From Morella rubra (lineage: Eukaryota > Streptophyta > Magnoliopsida > Fagales > Myricaceae): DNA of 64,000 bases. The stretch covers positions 591,636 through 655,635 of the forward strand of contig RXIC02000012.1 of the NCBI GenBank assembly GCA_003952965.2, in the 5' to 3' direction. The position numbers and the translations under genes are program-made. Below are positions 1 through 10,844 of this stretch, in pieces. The notes below the pieces were generated by a model, which saw only the letters and a program-made list of their open reading frames with translations, made no database searches and was not told the DNA's origin. The number at the start of each line of letters is the position of its first letter. The first letter of the stretch is position 1.

Positions 1-635
1 CAGCAGCGAGAGACCCAGCTCCACCTGCATAAGGTGTATCCCTCAGAGGCCCAGTCTTGACGAATGGTCCAACAAGGAGGAATCCATGGGCCAGGCCCAC
101 CTCAACACCCCTCAGAAGTGGGTTGACTGCTGTCCGATAGGCGGGAAGGTTCGAGAGGTACCATGCAATCAATGGGCTTGATGTCACTGGAGTCTCTAGG
201 CTTCCAATGAATGGGTCACCATTGATGGGCTGAATAACTTGATAAGTTGGCTGGAATGTCAAACTCCAAAACAATATAGTTATATAATCATCATGACCTA
301 ATAACGAAATAGCTTGAACTTCTTTCTAATCCAAATGTAAATTGTTAGGAGAGATAATATAATGAGTTTTAATATTTTAAAAATCGGCTTATGAGAACAA
401 GATTTGTATTTTCATAAAAATATATGTGTAGAAATAGGAGTACTGAAATGAGGTGAGTGAGTTTGTTTACCTTTTCGGATTGGACGGCTTTGATTGTGAA
501 GGAACGGACGTGTCTCCTCGAGGGCAAGAGTTTGAGGGGAGAGGCAGAGAGGCCTTTGGGTGAAACCAGAGCTCTTGTCGTTGGGGATGCGAAACGGGAC
601 TTTAGTTGGCTGGCCATTGGAGAAGTAGTGGCCAT
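1..635 (-). CDS. psaL: Photosystem I reaction centre subunit XI (PsaL), partial at window edge
   Basis: Nuclear gene for a thylakoid membrane subunit of photosystem I, which family knowledge places at the PSI/LHCII docking side. Exon 1 is 471-635 (55 codons, starting [10 protein letters not shown]) and encodes a Ser/Ala/Arg-rich chloroplast transit peptide ending near [14 protein letters not shown] donor (469-470) and AG acceptor (251-252) bound a 220-bp intron. Exon 2 runs from 250 off the left edge and reads [19 protein letters not shown] and then the conserved [20 protein letters not shown] stretch, characteristic of PsaL. The frame is intact across the splice. An in-frame ATG six codons upstream (653) is possible, but [10 protein letters not shown] matches plant PsaL starts. 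The C-terminal membrane segments lie outside the window. Confidence 0.95.
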
Positions 636-741
636 GGCTTTGCTTTCCCCCAAGAGAACTAACTGTAAGGAGCGGCAGAGTTTCTCTTCTGTTTTTTCTT
701 TCTAATTTCTAGTCAGAGAGAAAGAGTTTTAAGAAGAAGAA

Positions 742-841
742 AATATAGGAGGGACCATCCGATATTCTAAAAGAGGCTGTGGTTGCTGAAGGTCGAATCA
801 TTTCATTGGACAAGATATGGCGCAAAACCTTATCCCTTATC
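742..841 (-). promoter_or_regulatory. psaL promoter elements: TATA box, CCAAT, paired I-boxes
   Basis: On the minus strand, a TATA-like TATATTT (742-748) lies about 110 bp upstream of the psaL start. A CCAAT motif (805-809) and two back-to-back GATAAG I-boxes (829-834 and 836-841) lie farther up. I-boxes are established light-response elements of photosynthesis genes. The motifs are seen directly; their activity is inferred. Confidence 0.55.
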
Positions 842-849
842 CGATACTA

Positions 850-1579
850 TGTGATGTTGGCAATGGAGTGGGGTCGGATTTTCGGGTCAGCAATTAGCCC
901 ATACTGATCCAGCTGAAATTTGAAGGAACTTCGGAACATTGAAATCATTTTTATAGCTTATGATGTATACGAGTTTATGTCGAAATCATGTATTTGAAAC
1001 AATAATGATAACCATTGCTTTGTCCGGGATGGGATGACCGCCAAACATCATTTATCCCTATCCATTGAATATCATAGTGCACCCCTTGTAATAAAAAAAT
1101 TTGACCAACTCGATTTTAAGTAAGTCATTTTTTCACGTAAGGAGAAGGTTACGTGTCTATTACGTAGAATAGAAATCGTTCAATATAACAACTTCAATAG
1201 GTTAGAGGATGAAATTGCAATGAAAAGTATAGTTTTGTAAGAGAGAGTTGCAACAAGTTAAAGTTTGAGGGGGTATTTGAGAATTGGGTGATAGTTTGAG
1301 GGGGAAAATTCTAATTAACCCAAAGTTTAAATACTTTTGCATCTCATTAGCTTGTTGAATTAAGAGGCTTATTAAGTTCACCGTAATTAGGTATCATGCA
1401 TTTATGCTTGAAAATTAGAAAATGATTTTTATACATGTAAATAAGTGACTAGTGAACAATGTGGTTAATAACTAACATGCGGCTAGTGAACAAGATTAGT
1501 GAAAGTCAAACATAAGATTAGCATGCCATACATACACATGCATTACATAAAGCATATGCATCATTGCATGGTTACAAAA
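850..1579. other. Intergenic, no gene recognised
   Basis: AT-rich sequence upstream of psaL without a convincing ORF, RNA gene or intact repeat. It may include distal psaL promoter. Confidence 0.5.
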
Positions 1580-2200
1580 ATGAGGAAAAAGGAAAAGAAA
1601 TGAGATGGGTGACGGTACCAATCATAAGAAGAGTGTAACCACTAGTATGTGGTAGTGGGTGGCCCTTTGGGCAGAAGGCAATAGAAGAGCTTTTACTCGA
1701 CGTCCTGGAGCGACTAATAGCAAACGACTATCCCGGTGGAAGGAGAGGGGGACGCACAACCCTGTCACTTGGAGGTAAAATAGTAGACACCAAAATAGAA
1801 AAAAGAAAAATGTTCATGCATCTGCATCGCATACATGGTAATGAAATTTGTTTTTGAATTATTGGCTTATGAAAATGGTAAGTATTGCATTTCTTTATTC
1901 CTTAAAAACATGCTTACAATAATCACATGCCCTTTATCCCTCCTTATTGAGTCATTAGGATGCACCCCACTTTGCTATTTATTTTGCATATACTTGATAA
2001 ATAGAAAATGGTTTTTTCGAGTCTTATCTCTCCCATGAGCTCCCCACCTACTTTCTAGAGATTCACATCCGTGTATGGGTGACGGAGAGCTTGAAAGTGT
2101 CGGTAGAGCACCTTCCTTACCTAGTAATCCCCAAGGACCCGCCCCCAAATGCGGGCCTGTAAGGATACGAGGATCATCCCCCACCCCTAACCCCATCAAA
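1580..2200 (+). repeat. Old relic of the LTR-S long terminal repeat
   Basis: The block at about 1725-1765 (CCCGG, then GGAGAGGGGGACGCACAACC) matches the reverse complement of the GC-rich block inside the LTR-S copies at 40.65 and 60.48 kb. The stretch near 1945-1970 (TATTGAGTCATTAGGATGCACC) resembles their TGAGTC-N5-GACTCA motif and lies in the same relative order. The relic is strongly diverged and I could not find the short ORF that the two younger copies carry. The limits are approximate. Confidence 0.45.
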
Positions 2201-2620
2201 TAGGTTGGCTTAATGAATATCTATCTTCAGTTTTTGTTTGATGTCCGCTTCATAGATTTCTTCTTACTTTTAAAGGTTTGAATTTGACTTTCTTTTTCAC
2301 CTATATATATATATATTTCTCAAAGATTTTACAAGTTTTTGCTGTTTATTTATAAGTCTTCCGCTATATTTTGAATAACTTTCTGCTAAAAATTTATAAG
2401 GAATTTCCAATCTTAAAACCTTAGGATAGATCATGCCATAATCTCACCATGTAGAGCACCGCTGTTACTATAAAGAAAGCTTAAAGATATAGGCACGGCA
2501 CGTGACAAATATGCAGGATATAAATCGCTGTTACTATGCTGATTTTTTTTTACTATTAAGAGTGATGTTAAGTCTGCAGTGGGGTAAAACCGAAAAAGGT
2601 ATTTGGGTTTTTGATTGACT
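2201..2620. other. Intergenic, no gene recognised
   Basis: AT-rich spacer with a short (TA)n run near 2302-2316. Nothing else identifiable. Confidence 0.5.
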
Positions 2621-2621
2621 A

Positions 2622-2954
2622 TCCAATCGAGAGAGCAGCAGCATCGATTTCGCGAAGAACAACGAGAAATGCGTTGGTGCGGTGCGCTTCGGAGAGTTGC
2701 TCATGTCCTCCGGTGTTGTTTTGAACGATAATGTCCACTGAGTAACTTTCCACAGCGGGCACGACTTCGAGTACTTGCTCAAGCTGCTGACATGCCAGAA
2801 TCTGCCAGACACCCAGATGGGGTTCTTTAATCTGATCAATATGTATTTTCCAACCGTGTATGATATCAATCAAGCACTTGATAAAGTTTTGCAATGGTTT
2901 GCACGGTGGATTGAGTAAGGTAGCAGAGCTGTTGGAGGTGGAGCGGGTCGGGGT
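2622..2954 (+). pseudogene. CAF1-like CCR4-NOT deadenylase pseudogene fragment
   Basis: The plus strand encodes a stretch of a CAF1/POP2 family poly(A) 3' exonuclease. IDFAKNNE is followed by [15 protein letters not shown], then [36 protein letters not shown] and VYDI, and in another frame [19 protein letters not shown] and LEVERVG. A TGA at 2739-2741 replaces the Trp expected in the VHW motif. A frameshift near 2868-2873 separates the last part, and the 5' end is also out of frame. The family protein is about 270 residues and only about 110 are represented, so the catalytic N-terminal DEDD portion is missing. Plant CAF1 genes are usually intronless, so the lack of introns does not prove retroposition. 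ORFs on the opposite strand are shadows. Confidence 0.85.
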
Positions 2955-2959
2955 CCGAT

Positions 2960-3955
2960 AGTTTATACTGTTTTGATTTTTTTCTTTCTTGGCTCATAAT
3001 CTGGAATTCTGAAAATGCAGTTGTTAAGAAGTTCACAATTCAACAGGGAATTTCGAATCCAAGTCCAGCCAAGTCTAGTCTGCATCATGTTATATACAAA
3101 TGGAGCCAATTACCAGGCTACATACAGCAGGAACCTCTCAAAACTTAGGTCCCAATCCCACCTACCAGATCTAAAACAGCTATCGCATTGATATCCCTCT
3201 CAAAACTTCGGGCTCCCCAGATACCTGCATTGAGCCTTCAATCTCAAATTAGAAAATAGCAATTACATGAAATAATGACAAGATATATGCAGTCGTTTTT
3301 AACTTGCCCATCATTGGCTAGAACATTATACAGGTACAAAGATAATTCCAATATTGGATAGTTGATGCATTTTTCAAGCGTATATAAATAAATATATTTT
3401 GAAGTTCTCCCTCTTTCATATCGTGTCTTTTAAAAGTTCACAACCATTATCCAATGCTGATCCCATTTTATATATAATATGATCAAACATAATGTTTTAA
3501 AATAAACCATATTCAAAACGAACTAAAAGGGTCGTTATCCAGTGCGGACCCACACGTAAGTAGGGCACTAGAAGGGTGGTTTGGCCATGGTCCTGCACTT
3601 AAGCTAAACTAAATCATATTAACTACTTTCAAAATCAATTAATTTGTGCCCTGGAATAAACTCTGACAGTCAAAATCCTGCCACATGGCTTATTTATAAC
3701 ACATGACATGATTTTGACTAGTAGATCTTTTTTAGGGGCGCAAATTGATGAAATTTGGTAGTTCTAAGGCTCAATGTGTCAAATGTGATAATTGAGACTT
3801 CTATTTGAGTTTGCTTTAGTAGTTTAAGAGCGCAAAGTAGCTTTTCCTCAAGTTATAGGTAAGCTTGAAATTTCAAATCCAATGCACTTAACTAAACTTA
3901 AATAAATACATAGGAAGAAACAACTGGTAAGCTTGAAATTTCAAATCCACTGCAC
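2960..3955. other. Intergenic with a 33-bp direct duplication
   Basis: No gene recognised. A 33-bp segment starting GGTAAGCTTGAAATTTC occurs at 3858-3890 and again at 3926-3958 with one mismatch. Otherwise AT-rich sequence that is probably downstream flank of the FDM1-like gene. Confidence 0.5.
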
Positions 3956-3960
3956 TTAAG

Positions 3961-4255
3961 GTAGTGTTTGCAAACCAAGATTTTTTAGAAATTTTGGGAA
4001 TATTGTGAAAATTTAGGTACATTAGAGTTTATTGGATTTTGCGAAAAAGTGATGAAAAGTAGAATTTTATTAGAGTGAGTAAAATGTGAAGAGAGAGATG
4101 ATTTGATGAATTTTTTATATTTATTAAAAAAAGAACAAAATGATTTGATGGGAAAAGAGAAATGATTTTAAAATTTTTGTATTACTTCTTTTAACCAAAA
4201 TTTTGAGTTAGTTATGTTTGCATTCAAAATTTTTAGATGAGTTTGCAAACACTAC
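3961..4255. mobile_element. Small MITE with 15-bp terminal inverted repeats
   Basis: GTAGTGTTTGCAAAC at 3961-3975 is perfectly inverted at 4241-4255, enclosing about 265 bp of AT-rich non-coding DNA. The size, the terminal inverted repeats and the absence of coding fit a non-autonomous DNA transposon. A target duplication is not clear, so the superfamily (hAT or PIF/Harbinger) is undecided. It lies about 40 bp beyond the stop codon of the FDM1-like gene. Confidence 0.65.
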
Positions 4256-4293
4256 TTCAATTAACATATAGGAATAAACAACTAACCTCTACC

Positions 4294-7200
4294 TCACTGT
4301 CTTTTGCGCTTATGTGTATTGATATTCTTTAGAATGTAACTGATGACCTCCTTTAATGTAGCTTTCCTTCCTTCTTTGAAGTTCCAGAGCTCAGAAACAA
4401 TATATCGGCCGCTTGGATTATACTCATTTATCTCTTTCAATGCTGTAACAACAGCCACGTATACTTCATCCCCCCATTCCCGTTTGAGATCTTGCAGCTT
4501 TTCATCTTCTTCATTTAATATTTCCTGATTCAACAGCAGTAAAACAAATTAGTAATCTTTCACCATTCCTCGATTGTTGCAATGAGGGTGAAAAAGAATC
4601 ATCATCATGGAACTTGTGAAGTTGAATAAACCAACATGAACAACTTACATTTGGTCATGTGTTGAATGTTTAAAAGCACATGTTTCGCAAAAGAAATACT
4701 TAATGTAACCAATCGTCATGAGTTACTTGTAAGCAGAAAGTGAACTAAGCTACATGCTAATTTTGATCCGTCCTCACAATAAATGATGATCTCAATTCAC
4801 ACAGGCTGAGCGCACTGGTTCTACATGGATGCAGAAATAAAAATGCCTGAACAATATGTAAATAATATACCTGCGTATTCCCCTCATTGTCAACAACTTT
4901 AAAAGGATACCATTGTGGATCCTTCAGATTCTCCTGCCACAAAGAGCATAGTGTAACGGTCTGCACATTTGCTTCCTCCGGGGGAAATCGCTGCTTGCAT
5001 GCATTCTGAAATGGCTTTAGATCAATTTCTCCCATTCTCTTTATTCCAATGTTAGTGTTACCTCTCAGCATTTCCGTCAAGCCCTAAAGAGCAAGAAGAA
5101 AAGCATCTTCCATTACTTTGTTAATCGTACGTCTAAATGGAGAAATTTCACTGATGAAATTTTTGAAAAGAACACGTCATGATTACGGGAAGATTCATCT
5201 CTAGGTGCTTCCATCTTGTTACTTTGTGATTCATTAAAAGCCTGCAGGGGGAATACACTTGGAGGTAGTCTTCTCTCATCCCTTAACACTCTTGAAGTCA
5301 TTTCAGCACGACTGACAAGACTAAGCTCATATAATGGCTACAGTCTAATTCATCAGCTTGTCTTTTTGAAGGGGCCAAAAGCCCGTTAATTAATTCTTTA
5401 GGTACTTCATCTCGCTCCCATTTCCTTTAAGGAACCAATTGGACCGGATGATTCTCCAGTAGGAGATTTGATCAGTGATTTCTACGTGTAACCGGAAGCA
5501 CTAATAATAGTAAACTATTTTTAGCACAATAGTCAAATAGAGATTCTATTAGTTGCATACGATCCCTAAATACAAGTGTTTCCTACTAAACTACTTTTAG
5601 CACAATATTCAACTAGTGATGCATAAGATCCCCAAAATACACTGATACACGCACATATACAAACATGTGTTAAAATCATACCTCAATCAATTGTTTGCGA
5701 GCTTCTTGTAGCTCATCATTGCTCTGTCGCTCTTTACTAACAAGAACACCATTCATTTCTTCCAAATGACTCAGATCATCGATTTTTTCTTGCAAATCAC
5801 CATCCATTTCTTCCATCTTCTTCTTTATTGCTGCATCATCCCCAAGATGCTTCATCACCTGCAGTTTTCCTTTTATTTCTTGAATTTCCATTTCCAACTT
5901 CTGTTTAGCATCCAGCTGCTTTTCCAACTGAAGAATCTTATTAAGGGCCTCCTCTTTCTCCCTCTGAAAATTTAAAATTCCTACTATATGAGTCCTACAT
6001 AAAATGTAAGAAAAAGAGCAACTTCTTAAACAGCAGCAACTAATACTAAGCCACACACCTTTTGCTCTTCAACCAGCCTTAGAACATTCTCATCAGCCTT
6101 TTTCTGCTCCTTGGAAGCCAGTTGAAGTGAATTGTTCCTCACATCATGCTAGAAGGACCAAAAAACACATGAGTACCCAGCATGAAGCATCATTGTACAT
6201 CATCAAAGCAACAGCTTTTGCATGGAGCACTTCAAACAGCTTCTCCTAAATCTGTTATTCGTCATTCCAAATAATACAGTACTAGTAGTTTTGATACCAT
6301 TGAACTGAAACATATTTGGGAATTACACACCACGTTTGATGTGAAGGACAATAGTACATGTACCATTATGTTGAAAGTGAAAGTAAGCAAGTGAATTGGG
6401 AAAGAGAATGTCAAATTGATCCAGAATTCCAGAATGACGCAAGCACCCAAAGCAACTTAGCTCAAACCATAGCATGTTGATCTAGACCAAGCATGTCCGA
6501 AACTACTAAGACCTACAGCCAGGAGGAGAGCAAGTAAAATTGAATGCGAAAACAATCGACTGTATGTAAACGTTACATTCACAATGTCACCTTTTTCTTC
6601 TCCTCATCAAGCTTTTGTCTCTCTCGCTCAGTTAGTGCTTCACTTTTGTTTAATTCTTTGCTCCAGGAATCAAGTTTCTTTTTCTTAGTCTCCAGTTCGA
6701 GACTCAGTTTTTCTTGTTCCTCAAATATCCGTGCAAAATTATCACGTGCAACCCGCTGCATCTTCCTTGTTTCTGAAAAATTGAACAGCCAATACGATTG
6801 ATTTGTCATGTCATAGGTCATGCATAATTATGCTAGCATCAACAAAAATCAAGTTAAAGGCATGTTTTTGGGATTGTCACCACCCTTGGGCTCAAATACT
6901 AAGAACTCACTTTTTTTGCATAACCTTCAACGACTTCTTTCCTTAACGTGGCACACAATCGTAGTTCTTACTATAAGTGCAGGCTCAAAATATGCAATCT
7001 AGCCATAAGTACACCTTCAATTCTTATGATTTTCTAAAGAATAGTGAACTGAACATTCATCAAACTGATTGGACCTACAGTGTGATATATACTCATATCA
7101 TATAGGTTTCCCAAGCATTAACACCCACAAAATAAAATAAATAAATTTGAGGCAAGTGTCATCACACTTGTACAGACACCTAACACTCCATGATAGCATG

Positions 7201-8143
7201 GTACGACACATGCACCAATAAACACAGTATGCATTAGGAGCAAACCTTCAAGAAAAGCAGAGTGTAGCTTGTCTTTCTCCACAAGCATTCTACTCAAAGA
7301 CATGGTCTTTTCATTGTATTTGTACTCTAGTTCATTGAGATTTTCCATTGTCATGTCAATTTCATTGGCCAGGTTTTCCACAACTTTGCTTCTGGTTCGA
7401 GCTGCTTCCTGGTCAATGTCAGAAACTGTTCTTAACTGTCCTCTAGTGCGAAGGAAATCCCCTATTGGCCCTTCTGCATCATAATCATCAGAACGTGCAC
7501 ACCATCCATATGTACTGGAGCCAGGATGTGTGTTCTGTTGAATCCAGTCCTTCTTGCTGCGATGCTTAGTTTCAAATGATTTCTCAAATTCGGTTGCATT
7601 CATGAAACCATTCCAATCGTTGTTAAATTGTACTACAGCCTTTGCATTTGGGTCTCTTTCATCAGCAAAAATATGAACGTCTAACGGTTTAAATTTACTG
7701 AACATTTTCAACCAGTATTCAGAACCATGATAAGTTTTTCTATCATTAGGGTGGCAAACCAGGTTAACAACGATGCCCATCCAAGGCCAAACATACAGGT
7801 CATCTTGCCTTGAAGGTTGAGCGACAGGTTGTGGTAAAACAGGATGTTGGGCTTCATTCAATTCACCAGCTAGATCATTCTCCAAGTACTTTGCCAAGGC
7901 AAGGTGGTTTGCCTTTTGTTTTGCACTTCTGTTGGCAGAACCTTTGCCCACTCCTGAAGCATGTTGAAGCAAATCTTTATACTTATAATCTTGTTTCTTC
8001 TTCCCAGCACAGAAGGGGCATCTAAGATTGCCATTCAGACCTTTGACTTTGTACTTTTCAGCCCTCAGCTGATCATATGGTTTCTCTTTGTAGTCATTGA
8101 TCTCAGATTCACTAATATCAGACTCTTCGGAGCTGTAATCCAT
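4294..8143 (-). CDS. Factor of DNA methylation 1-like (XS/XH-domain, IDN2 family)
   Basis: Six exons on the minus strand: 7246-8143, 6591-6772, 6059-6148, 5682-5963, 4871-5083 and 4294-4524. Every junction has GT-AG ends, and the spliced frame is open for 631 residues, close to the roughly 635 of Arabidopsis FDM1. Order: acidic N-terminus ([15 protein letters not shown]), zf-XS zinc finger ([22 protein letters not shown]), XS domain (about 115-230, [10 protein letters not shown] onward), a long coiled coil (about 250-490, rich in Glu/Lys heptads), then the XH domain (from [16 protein letters not shown] to the basic end HKRKRQ). FDM/IDN2 proteins bind dsRNA with a 5' overhang and act in RNA-directed DNA methylation in the nucleus, which is established for the family. 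The MDYSS start was chosen over an ATG five codons upstream because homologues start there. AGGTCAG just before it could be a 5'-UTR intron acceptor. Product name 0.9; the exact paralogue is not resolved. Confidence 0.92.
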
Positions 8144-8159
8144 CTGACCTTTACACAAA

Positions 8160-8598
8160 ATGGGCGAAAGATGTTAGAAGACTGATCATTTTGTCGAATG
8201 GGTATACTTTTCTCGGGAAACAAGATGAAATGTAAAGCAAGAGCATAAAACACAAAAAGTAGTAGAAAATATCAAGCAGGAAACCCAAATAGGAGACTAG
8301 AGAATGAGAATCTGGCATACAAAGGTAGCACCAGAATATGAGCCAATGTCACATAGGAAGTTGAGGTTCTTAACATCGAGTACAATGTGTTTTCTCCAAA
8401 CTTCTTACATACCCACTAAACTCCTTAGACACTGAAAGGCGTTAGTAATCAACTTCAGGAAGTAGGTCTTCTCTATCTAAACTTTGTATCCATCCAAATC
8501 CTTTCTCACGCCAATTATTAGCCAGTTTCGTTTTCAAACAGAAAAAACCCTTCTCCTATTACAGGTAATGCAAAAAGTATATGTTTGTAAGTCTTAGC
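8160..8598. other. 5' flank of the FDM1-like gene
   Basis: Non-coding. Probably holds 5'-UTR, possibly with an intron, and proximal promoter of the FDM1-like gene. No distinct motif is strong enough to name. Confidence 0.4.
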
Positions 8599-9740
8599 TA
8601 GGGCTGTTCAAACCCAGTGGCGGTGCCGGAGGATGGGCTGGTTTTCAAATATTGGCCACCACTACCACCACCGTTAAGGGCAATAACTGGCCCTTGGCAG
8701 TGGCGGTTCCCCGTTAACAGCATTTAAATTTGGCCATTTTTTTAAGCATTTTACACACTTGGCCCAATGGACAGTCCAAATAATTCTTTACAAATGTACA
8801 ACAATTCTTTACAGTCCAACTCCAACAAAATGAATTCAAAAAATTACAAACAGCAAAAAAAATCCCAGCAATGTACAAATGCATTAAAAAATCCCAGCAA
8901 CGTACAAATGAATTCAAAAAACAGCAATGTCAAACAAATTCCAGCAGTCCACAAAAAATGTACAAATGAATTCAAAAAGCAACAATGTCAAACAAATTCC
9001 AGCAGTCCACAATCCAAAAATCCCAGCAGTCCACAAAAAAGCGAACTAATGAATTCAAAAAACAGCAATGTCAAAAAAATTTTACAGTCCACAAATTCAT
9101 CAAACGTAGATAAAAATATCCAGCAGTCACTCAGGCACAAGTTCAGACTTTAGAGAAGACATTTGATAAGAATTACCAGCAGAGTAGTAGAAATCTCAGC
9201 CCTATTTTCTTCCCTTTTCTCTCTCTTCTACTGGAACCCCAAAATTAAATTCCAAACCCTAAAAATCGCAAACAAAGGGGGAAAAGTTAAGCAAAAATAT
9301 ATGTTCCCAATGCTTACAATAGAACAAATTAAAATAAAAAAACCCATTGATTTTTTAACAACATACCTAAATGAATCAGTGAGGCTTGAGAGAGAGAAGT
9401 GGCAGAGGAGATGAGAAGAGATTGACTGTGTGAAGGAGGGGAGAAGAGGAGAGAAGCTGTGGTAGTGTGGTGGTCGGCGAAGGGAGGCGCGGCCGGCGTG
9501 GGGAGAGCCTGGAGGCGGCTGGGCTGTCACTGTGCGTTGGAGAGGGAGGGGAGAGGCGGCAAGAAATACAGAAATGCGGAACTGTAGGAGGGAGGGGGGG
9601 GAATCGGCGGAGAAGGTCGACAAAGAGGAGTGGGGTGGGGAACTCTTTCAAAACGGCGTAGTTTCTCAATAAGAGAAGCCACGCCGTTTAGTTTAGTTTT
9701 TTCTTATTAAAAAAACGGTGGAAGGGAATCGGGAGGGAGA
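8599..9740 (+). mobile_element. Probable partial hAT-type transposon, 5' end
   Basis: Starts TAGGGCTGTTCA (8599-8610), similar to the termini of plant hAT elements. There follow a GC-rich GGTGGCCACCACTACC-like stretch and a region (8760-9150) of imperfect direct repeats built on AATGAATTCAAAAAACAGC and TCCAGCAGTCCACAAAA. A purine-rich leader follows, then a stem built from ACGGCGT (9654-9660) and ACGCCGT (9682-9688). No transposase and no matching inverted terminus were found, so the right limit is a guess. The region may also serve as distal promoter for the FDM1-like gene or the short ORF to its right. Confidence 0.35.
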
Positions 9741-9842
9741 AGGGGCCGGGGGGTCATATGATACTTTCATCTTTTCTCAATTTTCCTCCGTTTACTGTTT
9801 TGATTTCATCTTCGTTCTCTTGCCATTTTCGCTGAACACCGT

Positions 9843-10181
9843 ATGAGTTTCATTCCCAAACAGAAATTGATTCCCGTGGCCGTGGCTATCTTTGCTTTGC
9901 TTTGCCTTCAGGGGAGGGAGGCATTTCTGCTTTTTGTACGTCCTTGTTTCTTGTGTCCATTTTTTTATCTGCTTCGTATTATTGTTTTGTTTTTCATATC
10001 TATTAAAATAAATACCAAGGTTATTCTAAACATGTTCAAAGGCATCCCAAGCCACTATTTTATTTTTATTCATAATCGCTAGCTACTAGTATGATTTTCT
10101 TTGTGGCATTCTTTTTCTGTTCATCAGGAGCTTGATGCTTATCCAAGACTTTCGATTATTGTTCAACCTACGTTGTCGTAG
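9843..10181 (+). CDS. Putative short two-exon ORF, unknown product
   Basis: Not recognised. Exon 1 (9843-9935) encodes 31 residues with a hydrophobic segment (LIPVAVAIFALLCL) resembling a signal peptide or membrane anchor and ends at a GT donor. A pyrimidine-rich tract and CAG acceptor precede exon 2 (10128-10181), which continues ELDAYPRLSIIVQP and stops after 17 codons. The total would be 48 residues. The retrotransposon cluster begins less than 300 bp downstream, so this could be the start of a gene truncated by insertions. The splice model is inference only. Confidence 0.3.
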
Positions 10182-10444
10182 GCTTCCTAGCTCCTTGAAG
10201 ATTCCAAGCAACCCACGAATTTTACCCTCCACCACCCACCAAATAAAACTGTTCCTAACAGTGAAGAACATTTTACTCAAATCCATTTGCTGCATATATA
10301 GAAGAGAGAGTAGATAGCAGCGTTCTGTTGTTCAGGGTGCTATTTTCATAGTCCTTCAACGCTTTAAATGCACTATTAGCTACATAAATAATCAAGGGCC
10401 TTTGTGGGTTCAATTTAAATATGAACGTATCTGAGAGGTGTAGT

Positions 10445-10844
10445 GTTGCATGCCTTAGGAGAACTCACTCCTAAAAGCTAGCTCAAGGAGAACTCGCCCC
10501 CAAAAGCTAGCTCAAGAGGGGAGGGAGTTTAAGGCATATAAACCCCACATTGGCATCCCATACTACTAATGTGGGACAGATCCCATACTCTCCAAATAGT
10601 CCATAATATTCCACCACGCTCCGCAGCCCCGGCACCCACGCAGGTTGGCTGTGCACTAGGCTTTTCCTAGTCCCCACACGTGGGCTTCGGGGCTGCGGAG
10701 CGTGGTGGAATGTTATGGACCATTTGGAGAGTATGAGATTTGTCCCACATTGGTAGTATGGGATGCCAATGTGGGGTTTATATGCCTTAGACTCCCTCTC
10801 CTCTTGAGCTAGCTTTTGGGGTGAGTTCTCCTAAGGCATGTAAC
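10445..10844. mobile_element. Foldback element with ~160-bp inverted arms
   Basis: The left arm (10445-about 10640) and right arm (about 10682-10844) are near-perfect inverted repeats: GCATGCCTTAGGAGAACTCA is mirrored by TGAGTTCTCCTAAGGCATG, and both arms hold CCACATTGGCATCCCATACT and CCACGCTCCGCAGCCCCG. The centre is about 40 bp and GC-rich. The left arm has an extra internal repeat of the CTCCTAAAAGCTAGCTCAAG segment. No coding. It sits exactly where the pol of the adjacent chromovirus breaks off. Confidence 0.8.

Noticed and set aside
2534-2894. Minus-strand ORFs of 91 and 111 codons
   Set aside because: Shadows of the plus-strand CAF1 pseudogene.
9228-9669. Overlapping Pro/Ser-rich and Gly/Arg-rich ORFs on both strands
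   Set aside because: Low-complexity purine/pyrimidine tract; no recognisable domain and open on both strands.
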